From: Cytidiella melzeri
Taxonomy: Eukaryota; Basidiomycota; Agaricomycetes; Polyporales; Irpicaceae
DNA: 64,000 nt
NCBI GenBank assembly: GCA_022592445.1
Contig: JABYQR010000046.1
Span: 1-64,000, forward strand
Direction: 5' to 3'
The translations under genes and the position numbers were made by a program. Below, one piece after another: positions 31,500 through 44,100 of this stretch. Numbering within the stretch: the first letter of the stretch is position 1; each line of letters starts with the position of its first letter. Under the pieces are notes generated by a model. The model was not told the DNA's origin. It was given only the letters and a program-made list of their open reading frames with translations, and made no database searches.

Positions 31500-31870
31500 C
31501 ACATAGATGATACACTAAGCCAAGCCAATGCACTGCAACTCCTGAAGAACAAAGAAAATTTGTTTCAGTGCATGCCAGCACATTGATGCTTTATCAGATG
31601 TGACCCTCATGTTCCCCAAAGCGTGGAAATTTATGTAAAATACCAACAGTAGAAGTTCTCATACCAAAGCAATGAAAGCAGTTGATGGCATCACACTGGC
31701 TCTACAACTTCTGAAGAATGAAGTAGAATTGTTCCAGTGCAGGCGACTGCTTTGATGTCTCTGTAGATGTAACACTACTGTCTAACAAAGTGTCGGAATT
31801 TGATGGGAAATACACTCAGTATCAGTTCTTGTATAGTTAAAGTGAAGTGAATTGATGGCACCACACTGGG
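31500..31870. repeat. Tandem repeat, about 175-bp unit, two copies plus
   Basis: The block 'ctgcaactcctgaagaa' ... 'tcagatgt' ... 'caacagtagaagttctc' (from about 31526) recurs from about 31700 as 'ctacaacttctgaagaat' ... 'gtagatgt' ... 'cagtatcagttctt', and begins a third time near 31855 ('gaattgatggcaccacactg'). Copies are diverged. No coding function. Confidence 0.6.
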
Positions 31871-32214
31871 TTTACTACCAACCATTCAAAACTTTGTATT
31901 GCATCACATTTTCCAATCAAAATATATTTTTGATTTTTATAGCTTGCAAATGGACACAAATTTGAACACATTACACACCATTGCATAGCCCTATGTCTTG
32001 CAAACATGCTAATGACAAGGACATCCAATTTGGAGAATAATTGAGGAAGACATGGCTATGTTACTGAAAAAGACTGCTCAGACTCAGATTCAGCTTATCC
32101 CTTTTGTTATAGACTTATGATGTATTTATTAGCATTTTGTTACTGCCATCAATCACATTCATAGACAGGTATATCAATCACACCCAGCCTACTCTCAATG
32201 AACGGCAAATGACA

Positions 32215-32345
32215 AAATGCACAAGGCAGGACTTGAACTGGGGCCCTGGGGCCTCTGTGTAATCTGGCTAAGTGAAAAATCGCCTTCTTCTTACTGCACT
32301 GGAACAAGGCAATTCTTTACTCAGCCAGATTACCCTCCCGGCCCG
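32215..32345 (-). other. tRNA-like or SINE-like palindromic segment
   Basis: On the minus strand there is an A/B-box-like pair. The B box resembles 'agttcaagtcctgc' (plus 32226-32240) and is preceded by the inverted words 'gtaatctggctaagt' (32260) and 'actcagccagattac' (32320). A true tRNA clover leaf cannot be drawn. It may be a tRNA-derived SINE relic, or a simple inverted repeat. Confidence 0.3.
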
Positions 32346-32379
32346 GCAACTCTGTAACTTTGTGACTTACTGAGTTGTT

Positions 32380-33420
32380 AGGTGTAATCCTCGCACATTA
32401 GTAACAAAATTTGTGACAAGTGACAAAATTACTTATCAGTGTGAGTATTCCCGACAAGTTACAAATGAAAGTTGTTACTAGTAACAAAATTACTTCTCAA
32501 ATTAAGTGTTCTGAGTATGTTTGTAATCAAAGTTGTTACCAGTGTTGAAATTATTTATCAAAGTAAGTATTCCTCGCAAGTTACTAGTGAAAGTTGTTAC
32601 CAGTAACAAAATTTCTTCTCAAAGTAGATGTTATAGGCAAATAAGTTGCAAAACAATTACCAATAAAAGTAAGCATTCCTGGCAAGTTGGTTACATAAGA
32701 TATTTCAAGGAGTAAAAACACTTTCTGCAGTAAGAATTCAGAATTGATTGTGAAATTAAGTAATATGACAAGTCAAAAGCAACGCCTGGTATTAATGATA
32801 AAATTATAAAAGTATGTTACACACGTAAGAGAGGCAAAAGTGATTATTGCCAATTAAATTGATATTACTTTAAAAGAAAAAGAAAAAAGCTCAAAATCTC
32901 TTATGAAAGTAGCCACCTTGGGCAATTAGATAACAAAAGCTGATATTCACAAGAAATTTACTCATAGAAGTAAGTATTCAGGGTAAATTGCAAACAAATT
33001 TAGCAATAACTAACAAGATGACTTATAAAAGTCATGCTTCAAAGTTATTGTAAAAATACATATTTTGTGCATTTAATAATTGACAATTAATGATTTTGTG
33101 CAAGTTAGTAACAAAAGCTGTTTTAATGATACAATTACTCATGCAATCAAGTTCCCTGGTGAAGTCTATAACAAAAGTTAACACAGGTAACAATCATATA
33201 CAAGTCGGTACTCTGGGCAAACTATACGTAAAAACTGTTATCAGTGACAAATTTACTCAAAAAATGAAGAATTCAAAAGTAATCAAACGTAAGTATTCTG
33301 TGCATGTTAGTAACCAAGGCTGTTATCACCAACAGAATGATATATACTTAACATTGATATTCCATGCAAGTTAGTCACCAAGATTGTTACCAGTACCAAA
33401 ATTACTTGTTAAAACTATAT
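32380..33420. repeat. Degenerate AT-rich minisatellite, about 60-65 bp unit
   Basis: The unit is approximately 'gttaccagtaacaaaatta' + 'cttctcaaagtaagtatt' + 'cctggcaagttagtaacaaa'. It is repeated with heavy divergence more than a dozen times and resumes at about 33935-34060 after a solo LTR. The words 'taacaaaa' and 'aagtaagtattc' are the best-kept parts. No gene is present. Confidence 0.7.
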
Positions 33421-33439
33421 AATATAATATGATATGATA

Positions 33440-33918
33440 TGTAGTTTCCCACGCCTTATTATAAGGACACTTTAGGTAGCAGAGTTCCCACAGTCTTAGT
33501 ATGGGAATTATGCAGCCGTATATGGAAACTCTAGTAGTAACCATCACATTAGCTGAGACGTACAGATATGGGTTGTAGTAGTACTATACATATATGTACG
33601 CCTGTGTTCTAGTAGCATAGGAAATGACATGGAAAGCACATATGACTCCAGAGGATGCCTAAAGCATACATCTGAGGACAAGTACTAGCATGAGTCATTT
33701 ACTCATTATGTACGCCTCTGGTACAAGTGCTGAGCCTAGTCATAGCATGAGTCATGCATGAGTCATGCACTTAGTAGTACAGTAGAATAGCTGAAGTAGA
33801 CATGTATAGTAGTCGCTTACATAAGTAGATACAGACATGTATATAAGCAGAGCTGCTGAAGCAGCAAGAAAAATAAGACTCATCTTCGAAGCTTAACAGC
33901 CTCTACCCCTCGCACACA
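33440..33918 (+). repeat. Solo LTR-like insertion inside the minisatellite
   Basis: It begins 'tgtagtttcccacgcc' and ends 'cccctcgcacaca', with TATA-like 'catgtatataagcagagctg' near 33836, as expected of an LTR promoter. It is CpG-richer than its surroundings and interrupts the 60-bp repeat array. A target duplication is not evident. Confidence 0.6.
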
Positions 33919-34350
33919 TATTCCACTTTGTTATTACTGATAACAGTGAGTCTTCCTGACAAATTTGTAGTGAAAGCTGTTACCAGTAGGTTTCACAATC
34001 ACTTTTGGTTGGAAGAAGTATTCCAGGCAAGCAAGTAGAAAAAGTTGTTATCTGTAGCAAAGTTATATACACTGGATGTGAACCATAATATTAATTGGGA
34101 CAGTAATGTAATAGTATTGCAACAGTAACCAACACCCTTGATATAATACTGTACTGCACAGTATTGCAATAATACTGTATTCTGACCTTACAATACTGTG
34201 TGAGATGGTATTGAAAGAGCTTTCTGAAAGTAAGGCAATGTTATCAGAAGAGCATTGCAATATAGTGGCAAAACTATAACTAACATGACTCAAAAATATT
34301 GCTGTACTAGTGTAATGATATATAAATACTGTCTAAACACTTATCAAGAT

Positions 34351-34422
34351 AGTATTGCGCCTTAAGATCTGCATAATATCTTGGACAGTATTGTGCCTTA
34401 AGATCTGCATAATATCTTGGAC
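34351..34422. repeat. Perfect-spaced 36-bp tandem duplication
   Basis: 'agtattgcgccttaagatct' + 'gcataatatcttggac' at 34351-34386 is repeated at 34387-34422 with one change (gcgcc to gtgcc). It lies in a 430-bp stretch rich in 'agtattgcaa' and its inverse. Confidence 0.85.
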
Positions 34423-34519
34423 AGTATTGCACTAGTATTGCAATAGTATCACAATAAAGGAAATGACAGGTATGTCACACTATAATGGAATGCTGTTTCA
34501 TGTGGTATGGAACAAATAG

Positions 34520-35075
34520 TACAAACATATCTCAACATGCCTCAACTCGGCTCAGCATGTCTCATCACATCTTAACACCACTTAGCTAGTCTCAACACAG
34601 CATGTTCTAACACATCTCAACAGGTATCAAGACGACTCCACTCAAATCACTTTGTCTCAACATAGCTTGGCTACTCAGCTCAACATGTCTCAACTCAACT
34701 CAGCTCACCTAAACACATATCAACATGTCTCAGCTGGTCTCATCATATCTCAACATGTCTAAACTCAGCTCAGATCACCTCAACATGTCTCAACACCCCT
34801 CAACACATCTCTACACAGCTCAACACAACTCAACACAGCTTATCTCAACATGTTCCAATGTGTCTTAACTCGCCTCAGCATAGCTCAGCATGTCTCAACA
34901 CGTTTCGACTCTACTCAGCTCAACTCAACACATCTCAGCATGTCTCAAGATAGCTCAACACAGCTTGTCCCAACATGTCTCAACATGTCTCAGCTTTACT
35001 CAAAGTGGGTCAGCATGTCTCAATACGGCTCAGCATGTCTCAACATATCTCAACTCGACTCAGTTCATCTCAACA
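34520..35075. repeat. Minisatellite with a roughly 10-bp 'ctcaacatgt' unit
   Basis: More than 45 imperfect units of 'ctcaacatgt', 'ctcaacacag' and 'ctcagctc', with a period near 10-11 bp, in one block of about 550 bp. All apparent ORFs in it are repeat translations and should be ignored. Confidence 0.85.
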
Positions 35076-35079
35076 GACA

Positions 35080-35577
35080 ACAGCAAAATATTTACCCACT
35101 CATCTCCCATTTCTGTGGCAAAGTGATCCCACATGGCGGGGAAGTTCTTCCAAGCTGTTTGGCCAGGAAGCAGGTAGGACCCAACTTCGTCGAGGATGGC
35201 CTTTTGATGAGATGCCACCGCAGTCTTTGAGAGGCCAGTGATCTCTGGGTTTGCGACCTTGTGTTTGCCCAACAACAGTTGTCCGGTTGACCAGCAACTG
35301 GGGACTTGTCATTGTCGTCCTTGCCACTCTGGGAAACGGTTACGGCAGAGCTGTTGGTGGAAGAGACAGTGATACAGCTGGAAATTGCCCAGGCCTGCAA
35401 ACTAGCTCAATTGCATGCTCATTGACTCTGTTGCAGGCTCAACAACTCTATTGCATGGACTCTTGTGGCCTGGGAGTTGGAGCAAGAAGGCTCAAGTACA
35501 GCAACAAGCTTTAGCAATGATTATTGGTCAAGCCTCGGGAGCTTTGGATGACAATCCGAGGATTTACTCGGGGCCTT
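35080..35577 (-). pseudogene. Fragment of an unknown coding sequence
   Basis: The minus frame 35275-35060 reads 'NPEITGLSKTAVASHQ' and 'GSYLLPGQTAWKNFPAMWDH', protein-like but unassigned. It is joined on the right to sequence that ends at the Plavaka terminus. Probably a remnant of another repeat gene. Confidence 0.3.
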
Positions 35578-36189
35578 TGTCGGACATTTCGAAAGGCGCC
35601 TCTAGATGGCTCTAGATGCCTAGATGTGCCGATAGGCACAGCGCGCCTCTGGAGGGCATCTAGAGGATGCAGTCTTCATCTAGAGATTTTATCAATTTAT
35701 CTAGAGGCTATCAGATGATCTGAAGTCCTCTAGATCGCATCCTCGTTATCTAGAGCTCTCACGGCCCTCTAGAGCGCACGGTTTGAAGCCGACATAATCT
35801 AGAGAGCCTCTAGAGGTTCTCTCATTGAAACTACTAGTAATTATGGATCTGTTACCGGTTTACTTACCCGATTACAATGATCTTGATGCGCTTTTACTTA
35901 CCGTACTACAATTTTATGTATTGACTTTTACTTACTTATATACCTTGAATTGTATTGGATGTTATCTAATCTGTTACCGGTGTACTTACCCGATTACACT
36001 GATCTTGATGCACTCTTACTTACGTTACTTATTGACTTTTACTTATTTGTTTACCTTGGATTATATTGGATGTTTGAACTTTTTCTTACCTCATTACAAT
36101 GTCTTCGACTTGTTTGTTATGTACATCAAGTCAATGGTTAATACTCTGTCGTATATGCGCTATGCTACATAAGTATTCAGGCATTGTAA

Positions 36190-36270
36190 TTTATTGCGTC
36201 TAGTCAGATTCGAACCCGCGCGTATACAAATGCTACATTCAACGATTAAAACCGCTACGCTATAACACCA
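36190..36270 (-). other. tRNA-like segment in the Plavaka left subterminal region
   Basis: On the minus strand an A-box-like 'tagcgtagcggt' is followed 36 bp later by a strong B-box 'gggttcgaatc'. T-stem and acceptor-stem pairing fail, so it is not a functional tRNA. It is most likely the head of a tRNA-derived SINE. Confidence 0.4.
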
Positions 36271-36484
36271 TACATAGGGTATAAGTGTTATGACCTATAT
36301 ACGACACCCTTAAGTACTTCCTGCACTGCTCAAGAACTATTGTTGCAGCTCCTCTCACCGTAAAACGGTGGAATGGATGTGAAATCGAGCATGATATGAA
36401 TGAAGAAGCGACGCTGCATATCAATTCACCAACAAACTAGTTCACAGAATGGCTACGACAGTAATACAAATCAAGTGCGACGTT

Positions 36485-38901
36485 CTACGACCTGGTGCGC
36501 AACACACGCCTGCTTGCGACGGACTGCTCCTGTTGTGCCTCAGCATGAGCAGCGTTTCTCTTGTTGCGCTTTTGCTTCGGCGCAACTGCATTTGGCGGAG
36601 GCGGCTGATCTTCTGACTCAGCACTCTCGAACGCGTGAGCATTCGCCAATAACGACTGCCTACCAGCGCCTGCACCTTGCGGCTGTAGAGCAAGACCAGG
36701 AGGAACCAACGGTATGTCATCGCCAATAGGTGAGGGGGGTCGAGAGATTCGCCCAGCTCTGTTGACCGGCCTGTTGACAGGAAAGAATGCTTGTGAAGGA
36801 TCAACGGGAGGCATGGGAGTGCGAGCTCCAGAACGACGACGAGGCTCGACGGGAGGCGCGGAAGAGCGAGCTCGAGAATCATCAGCACGAGGGGGATTCA
36901 GTGCAGGAGAAGGTGACCGAGGTGGAGCAGATCGAGAGGCGGTATGCGTACGAGAAGGAGCTCTCGAGGGCACAGAGCGAGGAGCGTTGCGCGTCGGAGA
37001 AGGAGCTCGAGAAGGACGACGAAGGGCAGTAGATGATGGCGGAGTTGGACCTCTTCGAGCACTTGGACAAGGAGCGTCAATGACCAACGGCGGAGAAGGA
37101 GCTCGGGAGGGAGGACGAAGAGCAGCGGATAATGGCGGAGTCACACCCCCTCGAGGGTGTGAACGAGGAGCATCGCCATCCAACGGCGGAGAAGGGCCGC
37201 GACGTGCAGAATCATCACCTGCGAGGCCAAACATAGCTTCAATCTCCAAGTTGTGAGCGTCGGTTTCGTCATCGGAATCATCCCCTTCAATTGTTAACAA
37301 ACTCCCGCCCGTTGATCCAAAGACTTCGAAGTTAAGCCATTCGAAAAGAGCCTTACTGTTAGGCGTGCGGTGGTTTTGGATGAGAAGCTTGAGAAAACAA
37401 TCGAAGAATGAAATGTAATCGTAGGTTACAGTCTTCGTGCTGCCCTTTGGAGCAAAAGCGTCATCACCAGAGATAAGGTAAATTAGCTGGAACCGATTTT
37501 CTTTAGTAAGCCAAAGGGAATCAATTGATTGTTGTACCCACAACGACAGCCGCGAATGCAATCAGCCCAGGTGTTACCTCCTTAATCCCCCATTGGTACG
37601 CCTTCGAGAGTGTGTTTGTAGCTTTCGGCCCCCTTGGAGACCCCTTGCCAAGAATACCGCTCTGTATGACCTGAGAGAGGGACATGTCACATATTGGATC
37701 GCGTGAGAAATGAACAACAACATACCACAACAATTCTCTTAGTCCTGAACAACCATTGGTGGTCTGTTGGGTGGCCGTCGGCAAATAGTGCCGGACAGTA
37801 GAGGTCGTTGGGGCCTTGAGGACCAAGGTCTTGCAGAGCTGCACAGTTCTTGCGTGCCACGCCAGTCACGAGAGACTCTCTGCTGATCCCGAGGGAGCCA
37901 AAGATGTCGACAATATTTGTACTGGCAGCAGCGACAAACTTGCTCTTCTCGTCCTGAACCATCGCATGGAACTAGAAGAAATCAGATACAGTAGTTTAGA
38001 AAGAAGGGATGCGAACCTTTTTAGGCAACCACTTTGCTGATCCCAAGAGCGGTTTCACGATGGGATTGGCCGCCAGAATGTCCCACATCTCAGCAAGGTG
38101 TGCTTTCTCCTGCGTCTGCTTGTCCCGGAAGCGGTCCTTGACGTTCAGGAGATCGACGAGAGGGCGCTCCTCACCCAGCTGATTGCACGTATCCTTGCTT
38201 GCCCAGGGCCGATGGATTAGAGCATACTTCTTGCCGCATTCTGCGACCTTTCTCTCTTGCAGCTTAAGCGATGGCGGCTCAGTCTGCTCTTCCGTCAACG
38301 CTTGTCCCTTTCTGCGCCGTGATACTTGGTAAAGTTTGTCTGATAAAGCTTGCTTCTCCTGCTCGCTTTGCATCAGACGTTCTCGAAGCGCAGCGTAATC
38401 GTCCTGAGTCTGGTACAGTGCCTAAATTGATATGTCAGTGAACGTTGGTATATGTTACGGTCTAAGGGTGCTGTCTGACTCACTTCTGCGAGCTCCGTAT
38501 TGACGGTAGCAGACCGTGCACCCTGGGGCTGAGCTCTGTGCGAACTTGCAGAGCTGGGGCCATCGCGTCCACGAGAACCAATACACAACAAGCGCAATTG
38601 GGTGGTTGCGGGGTTGAGTGCATCGTCGAAGCGTTCGTCATCGGGGTCCGTCTGGTCATAAGGATCCTCGTCGGAAGGGAGGGTCATGTAACTGAGGTCT
38701 TGCGACATGAGACAGAAAGAGGAGGATCCAGAAACTGCATGAGCTAGAATGCTGAGCGTCGTTAGCATGCATTCTTACTCTTTTATACCACTTCAAGTAG
38801 CACAAGGGAAGACAACTTACGTCAATATTAGGACACACTTTGGTCCACTTCAACAGCACGTCTTCTGTCTCCAAGTATGGCTGGCCATGCTGGTTATGCA
38901 T
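36485..38901 (-). CDS. Companion gene of the Plavaka element
   Basis: About six exons join in frame from an ATG at 38901 ('MHNQHGQPYLETEDVLLKW') to a stop at 36485. They include an acidic segment, a coiled-coil-like segment ('LMQSEQEKQALSDKLYQ'), 'GKKYALIHRPWAS', the central block 'LYCPALFADGHPTDHQWLF', 'WGIKEVTPGLIAFAAV', 'LIYLISGDDAFAPKG' and 'YISFFDCFLKLLIQN'. The last 200 residues are a Pro/Ser/Arg-rich disordered tail with repeated 'RAPSP'-like units, ending in a basic 'RRVLRTRS'. No known catalytic motif is seen. Its position inside the element, on the same strand as the transposase and about 850 bp from its end, suggests an accessory transposition protein. The disordered tail generates long false ORFs on the opposite strand. 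Confidence 0.75.
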
Positions 38902-39753
38902 GTATCAAAGTGTGTCAGAAAAGAACAAAAGGATTGGGAAGCGCTTCGCGTACATGACCTCAATAATGTCGACTACTGCTGGGCATTTGCGGCAGTAGGC
39001 AACGTGTACATCGTGATGTGCGCAGCGCGCGTTGTGTTGTAGACATATTGACCTGCCTCGTGTACTAACACGGGGCAACATCATGTCAGATGATGCACAA
39101 TGAAGAAGATACGGACGTAACTTGATGTAGAGCGGTGGCAGTGAGGGGTAAACTGAGGCACGACTGGCCCATGAGTGAATGACGAGCAAAGCAGAAGATT
39201 CTGATGCTCAACCTGCTACGTCTCCGGTACACTTGGCGGTGGATCCAGCACGATACAGCTCAGGTTAGTTGCCGGTAGACCTACAGATGACTTCGGGGTG
39301 TTGAGATATTGCTGAGGCGGTCGTGAGAGAGCGGGAGGAAGGTATGAGTGCATGTGTATGGTTGCCAGTGGTTCTGGTCCAGGTGTGTAAGGCGCCAGGT
39401 CCAGATCTCAATGAGCGAGCAACTTGTGAGAAATGACATGCAGGGTGCGTATCGGCCAGCGGACACAAGACTGCGCAGGAGAATTTTGATTACAGAACAG
39501 GAGGCACTGGGTGTGTTCAGATCAGGATTTCAGCATTGACGTCGAAAGAGAATGTGGATACCTTGGAATTGGAGAACGGAGACTTGACAGAGAAGTGAGG
39601 CGGGACACAAGCAGCGACAAGGGGTATCTTTCGGTTTTGCTTGCGGACCATATGAGGGATGCAGAGAGGGAAGGGGGGCGTACCAGAGGCTGAAACAAGT
39701 AGAAAATTAGCGCGAATGTCGAACATGTGAGCTTAGTGAGACCCTGGACCTGA

Positions 39754-42700
39754 TCAGATAATCTCCATATGTCTGTTGGGAAACAGAGGCATCAGCCGTA
39801 GAAAGATGTCTTGATCAAGAGCGTCCACAATGGTATATTCGTTGGCGTTCTCGTCATCTGCAACAACAAGAACACCTCGGATTATGGATTGCACAGGAAT
39901 GACCAGTGAGTTCCGACGGGGCTGCATGCGTATTCGGCATAGTCCAAGCTCTGCGTCTCCATCCCGTGCTGCTGTGTTTCCTGTAAAGGGGTGAACCAGA
40001 GCCAGGGCATACCTGTTACCTTCATGGAAATAGACGAAGAGTTGTACAAGCCTGCCAAACGTGACCTCAGTTTCCGACATCTGTATCATCACACAGTCGC
40101 ATCGTTTGTTACGACTGGGGCAACTTGGCTTGCTGTACAATCGGTCCGTGGCCGTACGCCAGGAGACTGTAGACTCATAGTCCACCTTCAAGAACTCGCA
40201 TTCAATAACCTCAGATCACTAGTATCAGATCCAATGTACGTAGGTGTCAGACAAAGAAACTTGCCTTGTCTAAATTGTGAAGTGTTGGTGTGTTGCGACC
40301 TCGACGATTCTGTGGAAGATGGATGCCTGGTGGGTTTTCCCGAGCTATGATGGCTGTAAGACAATCAGCCAACTTCTGGCGGAACCTGACGAACGCGTCG
40401 TCGTGCGCTGCTTGAGCAGTGAAGTCCTTGAGGTCGGTGGGTTTCTGCCGTGATCCAAGATAAACTTGTGCAAACTGCCATTCAGTAGTCTTTGGCTCCT
40501 TCGACGGACCCACGTCTGCAAGGAGGAGCTGGGCTTGTTCATCCAGAGCATCGAGATGTGCACGGATTGAGACCACTGCTTGATCTCGATCGTCTAACTT
40601 GCCCAGCTGACGATGCTTGCATTAGTAGAAATCAATCTCTCCATGTCAGTCCAATCGTACCTGCAGCTCGACGTCCTTGAAGTTTGTTTGTCTATGGTAG
40701 GCCTCTCGCACTGGCCTATTCATTTTTTCGTTTACCTTTGTATCTATATTGGCAATGACGCCTTTCATCCGAATGTCGCGAGCTGCATGTATGTGGGAAT
40801 GGACCTTGATGATCCCGTCCCAGTTCTTGATGTCTGAATCCGCATCGTCTTCGCAATGCCGGTTGTAATCCTAAGTCACTGGTATATAGCCAACTGCTTG
40901 TCCGCAGTACAATTGTAAGCCACTTACCACCAGTCGATCATGAAAGCGGACTAGCGTCCTTTCGAAGGCTGAAATGGTCAGCGATGTCTGAACCTCGAAC
41001 GTTAGGTACGTATTGAGCTCTTGCCAAGTCCGAAAGAGTTTGAGCAAGGCAAACCCCTTGAGACAGCGCTCCCGAGTGAAAATGTTATATGCGGTGTGGA
41101 GAAGAATCTAAGGATGTGCTCATGATTACCGTGATGCAGGCTGAGACAGTGTTATTATATCTGCGTACCTTCGACGCATGTTCCCATTTTTTTCCGTCAC
41201 TGAAGTCCATTTGAAACAGCCCGTGTGTGAAATGGGTCAGGTTTGGCCAGCGTTCCATGGTCTGAAATCTAGAAAGTAGGTTGAGTCAAGTCCCGAGTCA
41301 TCTGAATCTATTAACAACGCACCCTTGATCGAACACTGCTTTTGCCCATCTGCCAAGGTCATCCAATGATATTTTGATCTCCGGAAGGATATGCTTCTGA
41401 AACAAACCAATGATGTACGCATGGAGACGGTCAAAAGAGATTGCCTCATGAACGTCCGAGTTTTCCACGTCCCATAGTGCGTTCTACAGAGGAAAAATTA
41501 TTAGCATTGCACCCTGGAAGTTTGTGGATATACAGCTCTAAATCACCCGAACGGGGCGAAGACCGAGGGGTCTAAGCACTGCCTCCTTATCTTTCATGGA
41601 CTCTGGTTTGTTGACAAGCTCCGCGACTTCCGCGGCCACGCGATAGGCATACCTAGCTTTGAGGTCTGATAATGTCCCCTTCGGAACAAGACAGACAGGA
41701 CATGGGGCGTTTCCACCGAGTCCTCTGATAAGGGCAAAGCGACATCTATATTGAGGAAAGAATACAATCAATTTGGGATACATCATGGAATACATGTGAG
41801 ACGTCACTGTTCTTCATAGTCAGCGGAAAGGATATGGATATATGGGAACAATACACGCGAGATTTGATCACCACAGTGCACGACTTGGCCCACCTTTGAC
41901 AGGCGTGCAACGTCTTTGAGGAAATTGCGAAATGCCTCGTGGAAAACCGCGTGTTTCCAGTTGACAAACTTCACTTTCCCCTGCTCCGCAGAATCCGCCC
42001 CGACCTGAAACAATGTAAGATCTCATTTGTTCACAGAATGTACACACTTACAATAGGAACGAAGCCGACAACGCGCCCTCCACCCACAAAATTGCCGTTT
42101 CGGATGGACATCGGCAAGTTACCAAGACGGGCCACGATGTAATGGCCCTTCTGCGTACCAAATGTGGACAGCACGCTTGTGTCAGCCCATAGAATGATAG
42201 CAAGAGGTTTGCCACCAGAACGAATTGATGAAACATGTGACTGGCTCTACAGCTTAGGACTGCGGCATCGAATAGCACATACTACTACGCACCTGAACCT
42301 GTGCAAATTTGCTTGCAGTCCAAGGCTCATCATAGAAGCGGACCCACTTCGTGCCGTTGAATTTCGATAGACGTTGCGCGTCCCACTCGAAGTGAGGCGC
42401 GAGCAAGGGATCTTGAACCTGCGAGAGGATCCATTCCCACAGCGATCTTGAGTGGAACTCGAACGTCTTGGGTTGACCGTTGTACGGAATAGTGATCTCT
42501 TCTGTGCTGAACTATTATAGGGGAATATCAATGTACAGTCTTGCTTAGTGAAAAACTCGTGCTTACCGGGGGGTAGTACATCTTCGCGCTCTGCCAGTGC
42601 CGATTAAGATCCGCAGCGGACTCGAGCGTGAAGTCACTCGGATTCTGCATGATCCTCTTGAAAACCTTCAGTAGACGATCCGTGTGACTGGCGTTGAGTT

Positions 42701-43664
42701 TCATCTGATTGATCAATTCAGCGACCTCGAAATCCAAGCGGGTCTTGAATGGCTTCCACGGCTCGGCTTTGAGCAAAGTGGGGTCTACTGTGCGTTCATT
42801 CCTCTTGAAGTCCGCGAAAGAGTAGATGCGAGTTGGACGGTGGGAGGATTTATGGAATTCAACCTTGATGTCGTCAATCTGAGAGCTGGTTGCACCGCTA
42901 GCGGAAGGAGCTATAGTAGTATAAGAAGACATGCAGTGTGCGAACATGTGTCAGTGTGGGTACAACGTGACGTGTATGAAATGATCCTACCTTCTCCGGG
43001 TGTGAAGTTCTGATTATCAGTCGGATTATCTACCTCTGGCGCGAGGTCTTGGGGCGCTGCCTGTGATGCGTTCTCGTCAAAATCCTCTTCTTCCAGCTCG
43101 TCGAAGTTGAGGTCTGGCTCGACCTGAACCTGACCGTGTTCTCGAGGTTTGTCTTTGAAAGGCATATGACCGGTGCCAGCAGACTGGGTTTCCACTGCAG
43201 AGGAGCCCTCGTGAACGTCCTTCTCCATGGATACATTGGGCAGAATATCTAGCCCGAAGAGGTTGGTGTAATGAGACATCTGTGGCGAGCCTGTCAAAGA
43301 ACATCAGATGAAGCAATGATACATGAGAGTTCAAGCGCACCGGACGCTTCAGGGCTCGCACGGGCTGAGCTGGGATCATCTTGCCTCATGTGACGACCTG
43401 GGGGAGAGAGTAAGAGAAACAATTTGAGTAGTGTAGTTCCCTCGTACCTCGCTTGGGTGTGCGGTGCAGGTCAGATGCTGCTGCACGTTTGCGGCTGGCG
43501 AGGGTTTCTGCATACCTGCGCTGCTCCTCGCATGCTCTGAAGTGGGACTGGAAACCCCTGGCAGCGCACACTTTCCCGCAGTTGGGGCACTCTTTGGTGT
43601 CGTCGCATACATTACGTCCAAGTCCGTGCGGGTCCTTCTTTCGAGGTCGCGAGTTAGAAGGCAT
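39754..43664 (-). CDS. Plavaka transposase
   Basis: Many short exons begin at 43664 with a C2H2-like finger ('CPNCGKVCAARGFQSHFRAC') and basic residues. An acidic linker follows, then 'HRPTRIYSFADFKRNERTVD' and 'IPYNGQPKTFEFHSRSLWEW'. The catalytic-region signature is 'LAIILWADTSVLSTFGTQKG' with 'HYIVARLGNLPMSIRNG', which is characteristic of Plavaka. Downstream are 'AVFHEAFRNFLKDVARLSK', 'CPVCLVPKGTLSDL', 'DVHEAISFDRLHAYI' and a C-terminal region ending 'NRHMEII'. These proteins are nuclear transposases of the CACTA-related group. Adjacent exons I tested keep frame, so this copy may be intact, though I did not verify every junction. Confidence 0.85.
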
Positions 43665-44100
43665 TGAGATCTAATGTCATACGCACTGTTGTTCAGCAAC
43701 TTGCAAAAAGATTCACTGCCCAAACATACATGTTGTAGGGAAAGAGGGGATCAAGGGAGTGGAGGTAAGGGGAAAGAAAGCATCGATATCACGCCACGTC
43801 GCAAGCTGAATGCAAACATCAGTACACATATACGTACGTACAATGTCCTTTAGAGGAACGCGTCGAACCTCCAGATACCATATCGAGGATGCCGAGTTCT
43901 ACGGAGAGGTTCCTGAGTCAGCCCGGTGCCTCTAGAGGGGTTGATGTCTCTGATCTTACATCTAGAGATTGATATCATCTCTCACGCTGTTATCTAGAGC
44001 CTGATGCCGCTCTCTGGCCATCATCCAGTCGGCATCTACCTTGCCGCTAGAGGCCGACGGGAGACGAGCGCCTCTAGAGACGATTTCAAGTTTTCCGACA

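Larger units (their letters stand above)
35578..44100. mobile_element. Plavaka-type DNA transposon (CACTA-related), about 8.5 kb
   Basis: The ends share an inverted motif: 'tgtcggacatttcgaaa' from 35578, against the reverse complement of the right end, 'tgtcggaaaacttgaaa', from 44100. Both subterminal regions (35590-35825 and 43865-44085) are packed with 'tctagag'/'cctctagag' words in both orientations, the kind of repeated transposase-binding site seen in CACTA-like elements. It encodes a transposase (39754-43664) and a second gene (36485-38901), both on the minus strand. The flanking 'tt' on each side may be a 2-bp target duplication. Boundaries are by eye. Confidence 0.75.

Noticed and set aside
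34850..35126. Ser/Gln/His-rich ORFs
   Set aside because: Translations of the 10-bp minisatellite.
36190..36270. Functional tRNA gene
   Set aside because: A and B boxes are present, but acceptor and T stems do not pair; kept only as a tRNA-like segment.
36714..37256. 180-codon plus-strand ORF rich in Glu/Gly/Arg
   Set aside because: It is the antisense shadow of the Pro/Ser/Arg-rich tail of the Plavaka companion gene, which splices in frame on the minus strand.
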